A DNA stretch of 64,000 bases from Chenopodium formosanum (GCA_024500155.1 CM044862.1:28299501-28363500); one strand, 5' to 3'; shown: positions 1 to 12,546, counted from the first letter of the stretch. Made by a program: numbers and translations. The notes: generated from the letters alone by a model not told the origin.

Positions 1-260
1 GTATCATCTTGACACTTGAAAATAAGCAATTTATAAGTTATTAGATACCGAAATATTGACTCACTTTATGCTCCTATTTCAGGAACTAAATGAGCGGTGC
101 TTTTCAAATGGTCATGAGTACACAAGTGGAAGATGAAGAAAATCTATCCAAAGAAAACTTTTAATCTCATGTATTTTGTCTGAATTCCAAAACTTGCTAA
201 TCTACCATAATTTGATCTTCCAATGTTGGACGTCATTTTTAACCTTGATCACAAGACCTT

Positions 261-3051
261 TTGTTTCATGTCTTGTTTATATTTATGGAAATGGAACCTT
301 TTGTGTGTTTAGACAAAATTGTTTATGATGATACTAAAAGAGCTAAGTCCATTAAATCATATCAAAATTCCTTGTGGCATTGTTGTCTTGGCCACATTAA
401 CATTAAGCGCATCAAGAAACTTCTTCAAGAAGGCGTTCTTGACTCTTTCGATTTAGAATCTTTTGAGAATTGCGAAAGATGTTTGCTAGGCAAGATGATA
501 AAGCAGCCATTCTCCAAGTTGGGAGAAAGAGCAGGTGACTTATTAGGTCTAATACATACCAATGTATGTGGATCAATGAGCTTTGCCACAAGAAACAAAC
601 ATCGATATTTCATCACCTTCACAGACGACTATAGTAGATATGGCTATGTCTACCTAATGTTGCACAAATCTGAATCGTTTAACAAGTTCAAAGAATTTCA
701 GAGTGAGGTGGAAAATCAGTTTGGCAAGAAAATCAAAGTTCTTCTATCATATCGAGGAGGTGAATACTTGAGCCAAGAATTTGATGACCATATGAAAGAT
801 CATGGCATACTTTCAGAACTGACACCTCCAGGAACCCCACAATGGAATGGAGTATCCGAACAGAGAAATCAAACCTTGTTAGACATAGTACGATCAACCA
901 TGGGTCTTAGTGATCTTCCAATCTCTTTCTGGGGACATGCACTTTTCATTATGGCACTTACACTGAATCGTGCTCCATCAAAAGCTGTAGAAAATACTCC
1001 ATACATTATGGACGAACAAACCTCCAAGGTTGAATTTTCTAAAGATATGGGGATGCGAAGCATACGTCAAGAAATTGATTTCTGACAAGCTTTATCCCAA
1101 ATCTGATAAGGTTTACTTTGTGGGCTACCCATAAGAAACCAAAGGATATTACTTCTACAACAAATCGGAGAACAAAGTGTTTGTTGCTCACGATGGTGTC
1201 TTTTTGGAGAAGGAGCACCTTTCCAAAATGTTAAGTGGGAGGAAAATCAAACTCGACGAAGTTCGTGAGGATAAGGAACAAAATCAAAATGGCAGTCAAA
1301 GTGCTCAAGTAGCATCTGTTGACGAAGGTCAAAATATGCAAAGTCGAATCGACAATGCAAATGCTTAGTCTATTACCCTCCGTAGGTCTCAAAGGCCGAG
1401 ATCTCAACCTGATAGATATCTCGGATTGTTTTTAACCGAGAATCAGGACATCCTAATCATTGATGGAGATGAACCGGCAACCTTCAAGCAAGCGATGGCA
1501 AGTACTGACTCTGCTAAATTGCAAGAAGCCATGAGATCTGAAATAGATTCCATGTTTGAAAATTAAGTCTAGGACTTGGTTGACTTACCCGAAGGCTACA
1601 TACCTATTGGATGTAAGTTGATTTTCAAGTTGAAAACCGACAAAGATGGAAATGTATTCATTTACAAAGCTAGATAGGTAGCAAAAAGTTACAGACAAGT
1701 TCATGGTATTGATTACGATGAAACCTTTTCTCCAGTCGCAATGCTTAAATCCATTCGGATCCTTCTAGCGATTGCTGCACATTACAATTATGAAATATAG
1801 CAGATGGACGTCAAAACCGCCTTCCTCAATGGAATTTTGGAAGAATATGTGTACATGACATAGCCTGAAGGTTTTGTCGACCAAAACAATGCTAGAAAGG
1901 TATGTAAGCTTAAGAAGTCCATTTATGGATTAAAGCAAGCAATTAGAAGTTGGAATATGCGATTTGATGAAGCCATTAGTAAGTTTTGTTTTATCAAGAA
2001 TCCAGATGAGTCTTGTGTTTACAAGAAGGTTAGTCGGAGTGACATCACCTTTCTATTCTTATATGTCGATGACATTTTTCTCATTGGATACAACATTTCG
2101 TTGTTAGAGTCTATAAACGCTTGGCTCGGAAAATGTTTTTCAATGAAAGACTTAGGAGAGGCTGAGTACATATTAGGCATCAAGATCTATAAGGAAAGAT
2201 CAAAGTGGATGATAGGATTGAGTTAAAGTACTTATATTGATAACGTACTAGCTCGATTCAACAAGGAAAGAGCCAAGAGAGGCCACCTACCCATGTCACA
2301 TGGCATAAACCTTAGCAAGAAGTAGTTTCCAAAGACACCTGATGAGCGGGAAAGGATGAATCAGATTCCATATGCTTTGCTTATTGGATCGATCATGTAT
2401 GACATGATATGTACTAGGCCAGATGTATCGTATGCTTTGAGTGCTACGAGCCGATACCAATCAGACCCAGGATAGGTGCATTGGATTGCGGCCAAGAATA
2501 TCCTAAAGTACGTGAAAAGGAACAAGGATAAATTCCTGGTCTATGGTGGTAAAGATAAATTGGTTGTTGAGGGATACACCGACGCAAGCTTCCAGACAGA
2601 TAGAGACGACTTCAAGTCACATTCTGGGTACATATTTTGTCTCAATGGAGGAGCATTTAGTTGGAAGAGTGCTAAGAAAAGCACAACTGTTGATTCTACA
2701 AAGGAAGCTGAATACTTGGTAGCATCTGAGGCAGCTAAGGAGGCAGTTTGGATTCGTAAGTTCATTAGGGAACTTGATGTTGTACCCACCATCAAGGGTC
2801 CAATCGATCTCTATTATGAAAACAATAGGGCTATTGCTCAGGCCAGAGAGCCACGAGAACATCTGATGGTCAAACATGTCAAGAGGCGATTTCACATGAT
2901 TAGAGAATGGAAATCAGAAGGTGAAATCAGAATTTGCAAAGTTGGAATGGATGATAATGTAGCCGATCCACTTACTAAACCTTTGTCTCAAGTAATGCAC
3001 AACAAACACGTTGAGGCAATGGGAATCAAGCATATTGGAAATTGGCTTTGA
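261..3051 (+). pseudogene. Ty1/copia pol: GAG-pre-integrase, integrase, RT, RNase H (degenerate)
   Basis: Polyprotein remnant. The GAG-pre-integrase zinc site is visible (LWHCCLGH near 375, CERC near 473). The integrase core follows at about 530-1000 with TDDYSRYGY and SEQRN, but the second catalytic Asp is replaced by Tyr (LLSYRGGEY near 745). A frameshift lies near 1050. RT spans about 1380-2230 with the catalytic YVDD at about 2064-2075, and RNase H about 2476-3051, ending with the copia signature DPLTKPL. At least seven in-frame TAA/TAG codons break the RT half (for example near 1563, 1674, 1797, 1861, 2224, 2324 and 2473), mostly where the family has Gln or Trp, as expected from cytosine deamination. 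No function is retained. Confidence 0.93.
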
Positions 3052-3928
3052 TTTCCTTATTTTAGTGTTTTAATTAAATTTTGGATAATGTTGATGTAAA
3101 ACACTATTATGAACCATGCACTTTTGGAGTAATTAAATTTTCATGCAATTTAAAACACTCTGTTTCTATTTAATTGTGGTTTAGAATTAAATAATGAGTC
3201 CATTCGATTTAAAGAATATCCAAAATAGGGTATCAAGACCAGTCTTGAAAAGGAAACACCTATTAAGTGAACGTTGAATATTGTAATTGAAAATTATCCC
3301 TAATTGAGGTCATTTAAACAATAGTCGATTAATGACTAGTTGAGATTAGTGTGTAGTTTGATTTATAGCACCGTTCATGTGCTACAAAGACATGATTATC
3401 ATGAATCATTTACACAAGTATTGGTTTAGAACCATACTGGATCGACCTATGAGAGTACTTTAAGAGATTCAAAATCGTCATAAGTATAATTCTTATTATT
3501 ACTATCGGGACCTTTTTACTTAACCATGAGTATTGTGAGCTTCTTATTTGAGTACTAGTCTGCTTTGATGATTGTCAAACGTCTTCCGTAACAGGGGATT
3601 ATAACGACATCACTCAGGCGGCTAGGTCCTCTTAGTAAGAGAAGCTACATTATAAGGCTGGGAATGTCCCCCTACTAATAATAAGGAACATGTCTTGTTG
3701 TTTACAAGGCCTCTTGAAGAGCGAGACTGTGAAAATGCGTGGTCGTGCTCAGATGGATTTTAGAAATCATCTGCTTATTGGTAGTCAAATTCGGATTTTG
3801 AGAAACACTTCTGGACTCAACAAGGATGATGAATAAATTTACCCTGTAGTTCATGAATAGACATGAAGAGACATTAAAAAGGGGCTATACACTAAATTCT
3901 CACTTGTCCAAAATGACAAGTGGGAGAT
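3052..3928 (+). other. copia 1 3' untranslated region and polypurine tract
   Basis: Non-coding stretch between the RNase H stop and the 3' LTR. It has no open frame of note. It ends in a purine-rich tract, aagtgggagat at 3918-3928, directly before the TG of the LTR, in the place expected for the plus-strand priming tract. Confidence 0.75.
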
Positions 3929-5180
3929 TGAAAGGAATGGTGTCCTTCGAACAAGTGTATTATTCCGATAGTGGGTTCAGAATTATTAGAAAGCTAATAT
4001 ATTCAGTAAGGTGAAGTGATTGGAATGCCTAGGTGGAGGCCGCTTCCGATCAGTAATATTAATGTATAATTAATATTACAGCTTAATCTTGACTGAACCG
4101 TTCGGGTCACACCCAAGCAATTAATAAACTAACTCGACGAATTAATTCGGAAGAAATTAATGTGTCGCCTGAGAATTAAATATTTAGACATCGGAAATTC
4201 GAGCTTAGAGCGTTGAAACCGAGCGTTGGAAGTCGAGTCAAAAATAGTAAATGACAAGACGCGCAAATAATAATAAATCGACAATATTTCCCAAAATACC
4301 CCTAGCGTCGGAATGCCCCCAGCATCCGGGTGCTAAGGGCATAATGTACTAGCATAGGTGGCTAGCATGTGCACCAAGTCGAGCCTGGGCTGGCAGGTTC
4401 ATGCTAGCGCACCAATGCTAGCATCCATGGGCAGCCACGACCGCAAGTAGCAGCAACAGCCCGCACAAGGTGTGCGTGGCTTGCTGGCCGCAGCAGCAGC
4501 CCGCACAAGCGTGCATGGCTTGCTAGCTCCGAGAAACATCAGCCCGCATCACCTAGGTGCGGGTCGGTGGCTAAAGGGCAAGCAAGTAAAGGGAGGGTTT
4601 AAATGTGAGGGACATGTGGCATAAGGAGAGTATGGTGCGGGGAGCAAGTATGGTCCCCTACTCTCCAAGTGGTCCTCACTTCCCTTTACATGTATTAGTG
4701 ACACTTGTAGATTTATTATTAGTTTACTTATTTATTTTAATTTAGCTTTAAAATAAATTGTGGAATTTCATGCTCCCATATTGATGGGATAGAAATTCCC
4801 ACTCTCACTCCTTTCTATAAATACCCACCTTTGGTTTTTGGGGAGAGTGCTGGAGTAGGAGTTTAATAGGGCATTGCATTAGCAACAACTCTTAAACTCA
4901 CATAATACTCGGGTTTAGGTCAGACCTCGTTAACCTCGAGGTAATAGACCTAAAAGTTGGTAGTTTTTTTTGCTGGTGGATTTTTGTCGGAGGCTCTCGT
5001 ATTTTCAGGGCTAAGCTTCTCAAGTAGGAGCCCAATTTGTGGGGCGAAGCACGCGACAAAGGTAAATTTCCTATATTTTCCCTTTTGTGTTTATTTATGC
5101 ATTAGTGATATTATTTGTTGCGAGGGTGATCCTTGGCTCGGGTTTTTTCTACGGTGAGTGAGACTCACCAAACCCTAACA
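3929..5180 (+). repeat. copia 1 3' LTR
   Basis: About 1.25-kb LTR beginning TGAAAGGAATGG after the polypurine tract and ending CCCTAACA. It matches the LTR at 13154-14479 over long stretches, for example the block ccgcttccgatcagtaat near 4040. A plant TATA box (ctataaatac, 4815-4824) lies about two thirds along, as expected for the U3/R boundary. A GC-rich segment with repeated GCTAGC and GCAGC words lies at about 4315-4570. Confidence 0.88.
4815..4824 (+). promoter_or_regulatory. TATA box of copia 1 LTR
   Basis: ctataaatac inside the LTR; the homologous LTR at 13154 has ctataaatac at about 14128. Likely the element's own promoter. Confidence 0.6.
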
Positions 5181-5184
5181 AAAA

Positions 5185-5973
5185 GTTGTATATTCTAGTG
5201 GCTGTGGATTATTTCACTAAGTGGGCGGAATTAGAGGCAGTCAAGAACATCAAGACAAAGGATGTCATCTCTTTCATCTGGAAGAACATTTTTACCTGGT
5301 TTGGGGTATCTATGTCTATGGTGTTTGATAATAGCCCTTAGTTTAAGACGCCTTAGCTCAAAACATGGTTAGGAGATCAAGGGATCTCACATTGTTTTGC
5401 ATCAGTCGGCCGATCCCAAGCAAACGACCAAGTTGAAGCCTTCAACAAATACATCTCAGACGGTCTCAAAAAGAAAATTGAAAGAGGCGGTGGTATATGG
5501 GCTAAAGAGTTAATAAATTTCCTATGGGCCATCCTGACAACTAAAAAAGGGGCAATAAGTGAAACCTTATTTCTCACGGTTTACGGTGCTGAAGTCGTCA
5601 TGCCCGTCGAACATTATGAGCTGACTCTACAAGTCATGCTATACGATGAAGAAGCAAACTGGGAGGCCATGTGGCTAGCATTGGACTCACTCCTGGAGCG
5701 TAGGAACAATGCTACCTTGCGTCATGAGATTTATCGTCTGAGAATGACTCGTGCCTATAACAAGACAAACGACCCTTAAAAGTTGGAGACTTTGTGTTAC
5801 GTAATATGGAGGCAACCGGTAGGGCCAATGAGCAATGAAAGCTAACTCCTAATTGGGAAGACCCCTACCGGATCTATGAGGAAGTAAGAAATGGCACCTA
5901 CCGCTTGGAAACACCATACGGTAGGCAGCTGCCCAAAACTTGTAACTTAGACAACTTGAAAAAGTACTACTTC
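5185..5973 (+). pseudogene. Ty3/gypsy integrase, C-terminal part (degenerate)
   Basis: One reading frame gives VAVDYFTKWAE, VFDNS, then QVEAFNK, which hold the three acidic catalytic residues of the DDE core, and VYGAEVVMPVE, the conserved block after the core. Two TAG stops interrupt the core near 5337 and 5354, and another lies near 5777. The end resembles the Tat integrase tail (LDNLKKYYF near 5950-5973). The N-terminal zinc domain is missing because copia 1 was inserted upstream. Dead copy. Confidence 0.88.
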
Positions 5974-5976
5974 TGA

Positions 5977-7034
5977 GACTTGTAATTTTTTTTAAATATA
6001 AACCCTAACAATGAAAAAAGTTGTTTTTTGTTTTCAACCCTTTTAATGTTTAAATTAAGAGGCCAATGGCCAAATGCTATTTTATTTTATGAATTCGTCT
6101 TCTCCAACATGAGTATGGCGTTTGATGACGCCCCTCTGGGTGTTATCGTTGCAGAGGGCATTCTATCGTTTTCTCTACAAACGCATGCTAATGGCAAAGA
6201 TTAAATGACCTAATTTGTCAACTCATAGTCGTATGACAAAAATAGTCTAAAGAACGATTAAGTTTAAAAGTCGGATGTCAAAAGACATCATCCGGTTGAT
6301 AACTAAAGTTCGGATTAAGATTATTTGACGAAATTATACAAGTTCCCCCAATGGGGCAAGCAGACAAAGTTCAATGGATTTCAGGTACCCCAGACGGCTC
6401 TAAAGTTGTTTAGGGACCATCTGACAGGTGGGGCATTTGTCTCCTACCTCATCAACGACCAGGTGGAAATTTATCGCCTACCTTATCGAAAGACAGTTTA
6501 ATGGGATTGTGAATAACCCTGAAAGAGGAAAAAGGCTAGGTTTAGCTAATTCTCAAGCTGGGTAAAACGACAACTTATTGGTTTTGTGGATGTATGTGTT
6601 CTTGGTTTAGGACAATCACTAATGTGATTGATTAACTTAGGAACATTTCATACTCCTTAAAGTATCAAAAGTTTCAAAGTCAATTAATCAAAGAAGTACT
6701 TAAACCAATCAAACAGCTGCCAGGGGAAAGAGCAGCCTGTATACTGATTGTTGTATGCTATAAAAATATAGGCAAGAATTGAAAATTTTAAGTGCTAATT
6801 TAAGTGTGAAAATTGAAACAAATTCAGCAAATTCGTCAAGCCAACTCAATCGGCAAATTTCATTCAAAACCGGTTAATACCAGGCAATATTGTTAATAGG
6901 ATATACATTCAAAAGAAAAAAAAAAACTAAAAATTGTCAACCGACTCCTTAGTCTATAAAATGCAAAGATACTCAGCTCACAGGCCGGAGAAAGTAAGTT
7001 GGCATACTGTCGCAGAAAAACAAAAGGGATGTTA
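5977..7034 (+). other. spacer between integrase and antisense gene of element D
   Basis: Non-coding AT-rich sequence in the 3' region of the gypsy element. I see no open frame, structured RNA or long repeat that I can name. Confidence 0.5.
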
Positions 7035-9792
7035 AGCTAAGAATGTTGGGTCTGCTCCGGCTAGTCCTGGCCCACTAAGAGGTTTGCTTCATTTTTCCCA
7101 GTCGGGACTTGATAAGCCTGGACTTCATTAGTCTAGGCTTGATTTGCCTGATCAGCAGCCGCCTTTTCCTCATCGTCAGAAACCTCATAGCCTTGCTCCA
7201 AGGCCCATGCCTTAAAAGGAGGTGGAGCCTGCTAATTCAATGCTTGAGCATCATACACCGTAGTGGCGTTTTCATATCTCATCTTGGAAACCTCAAACTT
7301 TATGTTTGGGTGGATCATACCCCAGGAAATCCGCAGGCGGGCTTTAGTTTCCCGCTCATTTTAAGCAACCAACAGGTTTTTTTCCTTGGCAAACTCGTCC
7401 TGTTGTTGGTTCCTTAGCTGAATAAGCTCGATACCTAGGAGACTAACGTCCCCTTTTAGATGGGCACTCTCTTTATCAGCTCCCTCCGAGGCCTTGAGGT
7501 CTGATTGGGCTTTTTTTAGATCTAGCTCAAGCTTAGACGCCTGGTTGTTGGTGGCGTCATTACCATCCGTCAAATTTTTAATCAGCTCCTCCTGTTGGAA
7601 CTCTATTGCTTTAATTTCAACATCACACATTATTGTAATGTATTCAGCAGAGTTGAGAGCTTAGGTGGCCCTCTATTTAGCATCATTTACCTCTTCCTGC
7701 TTCTGCCTGAAGGGGACCCACAGCCCGTCTACCCTCAGCATCGCTTGGAAAAGGTTAGGTCAGACGGTTAGCTAAACAATTTAAAATTTTAAGGGAAAAA
7801 GCATGAAGTACTAAGTAAGTACTAAGGTACCTTAGCAAGCAGGCCCTGGATTCTGTCAAAATCCACTGCCTGCACATCAGGCAGATAATGCTTCTCTGTC
7901 CTTGTCAGAGTTCGCACCATCCTCTTGGTAAACTCTTGCATGTCAGGCGGCCCCGAGGGGTTATCTGCACCAAAAGAAGTACTTGGTGAGAAAGTAGCAC
8001 AGGCGACATCTGACTTATACCGGCTGCTCATCGAACCTCTAGACGGGATGACCCGAGTCTTGACTCGCATATAGTCAAGCAGTCAGGGGAGTTAGATTTG
8101 TGACTTACCTTGATTGCGAAGATGAGAAGTCTCAACCCCTTTAGCTGCTGCAGAGCCAACTATAGCAGTGAGTGGCTTGCCACTCTTTGATGCTTTAGAA
8201 GCACTAGGATGTTTCCCAGCAGCTTGCTTTGAGCTTTCGATTAGAGCTTTCATCACAGCCGAGCTTTTGCACTCGGTTGTTGGTCAATCTAGGTTGGATG
8301 AAGAGGTAGAGCGAGGAGGGTCCTTCCTTCCTGTCTTAGCCAGGGTTTTGTTCAGCTCATCCCTTGGCCGTTTAAATAGCTTTATAATAATGCGAGAATT
8401 AATTTGCTTCCACCTTGCAAATGAGAAGCAAGTTAGAGTAAAATTTCAAGATCAAGGGAAAGGGGTACAGCTTGTCAATAACAAAGTTGATGCAAAAGCT
8501 AGAAAGCCCCCCTCCTTTCTTAGCCTCCTTGGCCTCGAACGCGGCTCTCCTCTCAAGCAGCTGCTCCTTTCTCAGCTGAGCAGCTGACTTCGCAGGCGTT
8601 TTTTCTGGAGCAACCATGTTATTTGCGTCTTTTGTAAAAAGAAAGGAAATAGTTGGTTAAAAAGACAAACAAAAAAGTTAAGGCATCAATATAAACGACA
8701 AATTGCCGGATGTATAGTAAGTCTACCTAGTGGGAACATGGAGCTAAGACCACAAGCGGAAAGGAAGGCCTCATCCTTCAAAAAATCCGGATGGGGTATT
8801 TAATTCTTAGGGACAATTATTTGGGTCCTATCCTCCAAGGGATCGGTCTTAGTTTCAAAGAAGTCGGGCCCCATTATTTGATCATAGGCCCTATATGGAA
8901 TTCGGGAAAGGGCACATTTCTTCCTAAGTAATGCTGGGTCTTAATTTTACTGGCGTAAGAACTGGTTGTGTCCTAACTTGGGAGAGGATATTAAATAAAA
9001 AAATTCCTTTCAGCTGGACCATTTGGATTGTTTGTCCAAAGATATCAGATAATGTGGGTGGGTGGTTAGTGTGTAACATGCCCCATACCCGCCTGGAGCC
9101 CAGCTCATGTAGTGCATATGAGCAAACACCAAAAATCTTGGTTCTATATTTTGAAATTCACATGCGGTGATGTAGCTTAGTATGTTGATCCATCAGTTTG
9201 GGGTAAGTTGCTAGACTCCTAAGTCATACCCCTTAAAAATTCTATTAATACCCCTATGAAGGGGAAAGTAGAGGCCAACTCTAATCACGGCTTCATAGCA
9301 GCCAAAAAAGTTGTCGGCATTTTCAATGTTGTCCTCCAAGACAATTGTTGTTTCAACTGGCAGAACTTCTATTCTCCAGCCTTCCCTAACAGGATGAGCC
9401 TCCGCAAAAGCTCGGAAGCTACTCCTCATGACCGCTAGTTCTCTAGAAATCATCCTTGTTTGCAAGGGATTTGTCAAGACTAGCCCTCTAAGAGGCCGCT
9501 GGTAGTCAGCCGCAATGTCCTCCTAATCAGAGCGCGATGCTTCCGATCCAAATCTTTCTGCGGCTTCCTTACCGCCTTGCTCATCTTCACCAGAGTCTAG
9601 GGAAGAGGCATCATACTCGCCGCCTGTCTCCCCCAGAATTGAGTGACTTGGGGTTGATGGGGTGCCACCCGCAGAAGATCCCGCCTGCTTCTCCAAACCC
9701 TCATTTTCCTCATTAGGAAAAATTTCATCAGCGAGCACTTCCCGAACGCGCCGCTTCCTAGGCTTGATAGTCGTCTGTTTGACTCTGGCCAT
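7035..9792 (-). pseudogene. antisense gene of Tat element D: Transposase_28-like protein with coiled coil
   Basis: Gene opposite to pol. It starts at ATG 9792 with a basic, then acidic N-terminus (MARVKQTTIKPRKRR). A conserved block at 9477-9200 reads YEAVIRVGLYFPLHRGINR and runs on in frame, resembling the Pfam family called putative gypsy type transposon (Transposase_28): a YE..F..GL.FPLH start followed by a PN.W segment. A Lys/Glu/Arg-rich exon follows (8617-8510), then a coiled coil at 7630-7361 (KLELDLKKAQSDLKASEG), then an acidic tail to about 7035. Exon borders such as the one near 8728 suggest introns. In-frame stops near 9523 and 7230 make it a pseudogene. Its protein function is unknown. 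It is related to the gene at 56963. Confidence 0.72.
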
Positions 9793-10112
9793 TGTGTCCT
9801 ACAAAAAATCAAAGAAAGTGGGGTTCAAGGATGAGCAAAGCAGGTCTGAATGTTAAGAAAAGGCACCCCTGGTTATAGATTATGTCGTACCAAGAGACCA
9901 ACTGAAAGACCTAGGCAGTGTCGTGTGTGTCGATGGAGAGTCCATTTTTATTTTGGAAGTCTAAATATACAAACGGAAGAGTATAAAAAACTTGAAGAGA
10001 GAAGAGGCGGTTACCTTTAGCTTGACTCTGATAACCTGAAAACTACTACAAATGCTGACTGAATTAGTTCCTCGAAACGCAGACGAAAGTTTTGAAACTC
10101 GCTACAGGCGGG

Positions 10113-10158
10113 GGAAGAGTCTCTCTCTCTCTAGAATTCTCTCTCTCTCTCTCTATAA
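10113..10158. repeat. (CT)n microsatellite
   Basis: Two CT runs separated by agaatt, in the presumed 5' untranslated region of the antisense gene. GA/CT runs are common in plant 5' leaders. Confidence 0.85.
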
Positions 10159-10203
10159 GAAATAAAAATTCTTTGTGAAAGTGAGAGGGTTAGGGGGGTA
10201 AAA

Positions 10204-10215
10204 CCCTATTTATAG
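10204..10215 (-). promoter_or_regulatory. TATA box for the antisense gene of element D
   Basis: On the minus strand the sequence reads ctataaatagggt, about 410 bp upstream of ATG 9792, with a CT/GA-rich leader between them (10113-10158). This suggests the antisense gene has its own promoter, outside the LTR at 10343. Confidence 0.5.
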
Positions 10216-10253
10216 AGGGGTAAAATGGGGGCATTCCCGTCACCCCCTAAAAG

Positions 10254-10277
10254 GTGAACAGTCTTTTTACTGTTCAC
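10254..10277. other. perfect 9-bp inverted repeat
   Basis: GTGAACAGT at 10254-10262 and its exact reverse complement ACTGTTCAC at 10269-10277, with a six-base loop. It lies between the antisense promoter and the 3' LTR. Role unknown. Confidence 0.7.
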
Positions 10278-10342
10278 GACTCTTGGAATACTCATGTCAC
10301 AGGTACCACGTGGCCTGCTACGTGCTACTTGTGAATGGCAAA

Positions 10343-10860
10343 TGTTTTAGTAAAAATACCCTATCCATGTGGACCAATCAGAGAAGGCCACGTGTCTAGC
10401 CTAGGCAGGTCCATTTGGGCCAATTGGTAGCTGACACAAGTTAGCCTCGGATACCTTCTAGAATTGTGGCCTTCAAGGCCCAATTCCTAAGAATGCCGCA
10501 AAACGGTGCAGCCTGCCAAATCTAGGTCAAGTAACCTAAGAGATGGTACTTTGCCTAACGACCCTATAAATAGGGAGATATCCCCCATATTAAGGACACA
10601 TTCAATCATTTATTACTCCTACATTATATTACAACATACCCTACATTCTATTACATCAGAGAAACACCTGATCTCGGAATCCGAGAAGATCCTCTTTACT
10701 TTCTACACCTTTTTCACATTCTCCTACGCGCTCTAACTTGATTGTCGGAGGCGTAGCTCTAATAACCTGGAGTCTCCGTTGTTTTGCAGGTACAAGTAGA
10801 GTTGGATTAGTCTCTAAGTTGTAACTCTCGTGAGGGACAAATACACCCAAAACACCTACA
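10343..10860 (+). repeat. 3' LTR of Tat element D
   Basis: Begins TGTTTTAGTAAAAATACCC and ends ACACCTACA. The start matches the LTR at 54108-54610 read on its own strand (TGTTTAGGGTAAAAGTACCC), and the lengths agree (518 and 503 bp). A TATA box (cctataaatagg) is at about 10563. The tract just before the start (gtgaatggcaaa) is a weak polypurine tract. The left border is inferred from this comparison. Confidence 0.65.
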
Positions 10861-10863
10861 ATA

Positions 10864-12165
10864 ATAGGTTTAGGCAAAAACATGACATGAAGCAAACAAG
10901 GACTTATCACAAGTCATATGATTTATAGCACCAATATCTTCAATTCAATCCATCGAACCACAACATGACAAATCAGAATGAATATTTAAAACATATATGA
11001 TACCTACAAAGTTCACATAAGTGCTACAAGGATTAATCACATCTTTTTGTTGTCCCTTCCTTCCTTTCATCAGCTTTACCATTTCCTTAGCAACTGCAGA
11101 AACCAGAGCAGCATCAACATATGGATCCTTGCCCTTTGTCATGAAAATCCAAAGGTGAATCAAAAGCTTCAATCTCTGAAGCATTAGCAGCCATTATAGT
11201 GGAACCACCAGAGCCTTCACCATAATTCTTATTGTGCATGGTAATATACCACTCAAGAAAACCATAAGCTTAAACAACCATCAATTGTGTATCTAGACCT
11301 CTTACAGTATTCACACTTACAATTTGTTTGCTTTATCAAACTTGACACGCTTAGCATCTCATTTACCAGATGATAAAGATTGCCCACATTAAGAAGATTG
11401 ATTATGCTTGTAAATAGCAAATGCACTAGTTTAAGAAATCAAATCAACTTTCTCATTCAATTTATGTTTTCTCTCAATTTGTAGAAGCGTATAATATGCT
11501 CTATTAATAGTAGAAAGAGGATCCAACTGATGATATTAGTCTTGGTAGCATCATAATATCTATTTAATCTAGATTCTGATTAGCAGCTAGAATCTTCCTT
11601 AAAATTCCACAAGTACATTGAGCCAAAGTTCTACAATCACAGTCAGGAAAATTAAACCTTCCAACAACTGAATCTTATCTCAAACTCTCTTTTAGCTTAT
11701 AATAATATTAAAAAATTAAATCTAATTCTTAATCTATATAAATAAATTTCTTGAGCAAATCAAATAATTGAGGTGCATTGGACTGTCAAACATCTCATGA
11801 ATTTCAAAATACAGCTGGTGTGTAGTTTGTTGAAGAATAAAACCTTCAGAAATCAACTTCTTTGTCGAACTCAACAGCCAAGACTGTACCATATAATCTT
11901 TGTGTATCCATTTCTGAAGATCAAGAAAATCAAATGCAGGTCTTCTACAAATGCCATCAATGAAGCCGAGCTTATTCTTAGCTCCAAGAGCATGACGAAT
12001 AAAATGATTCCAGGTGAGAAAATTATCTCCATTAAACTTTTGAGCCCCAAGATGTTGATAAGGCTGATCACCAGTTCCAAGAAAATACTTATTAGTATAT
12101 CAAAAAGTGAGCGATTGTTAAGTTTGAGATTCATGAGATGCAATTGAAATGATATAAGAATACAA
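10864..12165 (-). pseudogene. copia E gag and start of protease (degenerate)
   Basis: On the minus strand at 12075-11880 the frame reads FNGDNFLTWN, then GAKNKLGFIDG and W..KDYMVQSWLL, the pattern of copia gag N-termini. The middle is broken by many stops and frameshifts. The left end (10950-10870) has an eroded protease active site followed by NHMTCDKSLF: the family DTGA motif reads DIGA here. The start codon cannot be placed. Gag would form the particle and protease would cut the polyprotein, but this copy is dead. Confidence 0.78.
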
Positions 12166-12364
12166 TTGAAGAAACATGTTCAATCGATTAAAATAGAGTG
12201 ATCAGAATCCAATCGATGAAACAAGTTTAATCGATATAAAAACCTAAAAATATACCTTAATTTTCAAGAAATTGTGTAAAAACAAGAATTTCAGCAAATT
12301 GCTGAAGAAATGAGTCAGGTTCAAACAGAAATCAAACAGAAAATCAATTAGAATTGAGCATTCA

Positions 12365-12376
12365 GCTTTGATACCA
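12365..12376 (-). promoter_or_regulatory. primer binding site of copia E (tRNA-iMet type)
   Basis: Minus strand tggtatcaaagc, directly after the LTR end, matches the initiator-Met primer site typical of plant copia elements with one difference. Confidence 0.82.
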
Positions 12377-12488
12377 TGTGAAATCGATTCTGTTAAGCTA
12401 GATTAAGAAGAAAAATGGAGAGAGAATTGTAAAATAAATTTGGGAAATTTTTATTATGAGAAAATATGGGTATAAAATATAGAAGAAG

Positions 12489-12546
<58 letters not shown>

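Larger units (their letters stand above)
1..5180 (+). mobile_element. Ty1/copia element 1, 3' part with 3' LTR
   Basis: Right-hand part of a Ty1/copia LTR retrotransposon. The window opens inside its pol gene, so gag, protease and the 5' LTR lie outside. Visible in order are GAG-pre-integrase, integrase, reverse transcriptase, RNase H (the copia order), a 3' untranslated stretch, a polypurine tract and the 3' LTR. The right border at 5180 abuts a Ty3/gypsy integrase at 5185, so this element was inserted into that older element; the target duplication cannot be tested because the left border is outside. It belongs to the same family as the copia element starting at 13154: LTR and integrase are clearly homologous. 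Confidence 0.9.
5181..10860 (+). mobile_element. Ty3/gypsy Tat-lineage element D, 3' part
   Basis: Plus-strand gypsy element whose left part is cut off by the copia 1 insertion. It shows the C-terminal half of integrase (5185-5973), a spacer, a gene on the opposite strand (9792 down to about 7035) and a 3' LTR (10343-10860). A gene antisense to pol between integrase and the 3' LTR is a known arrangement in Tat-lineage elements such as RIRE2 and Grande. Its right end lies inside the protease region of a minus-strand copia element, so D inserted there. Confidence 0.8.
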
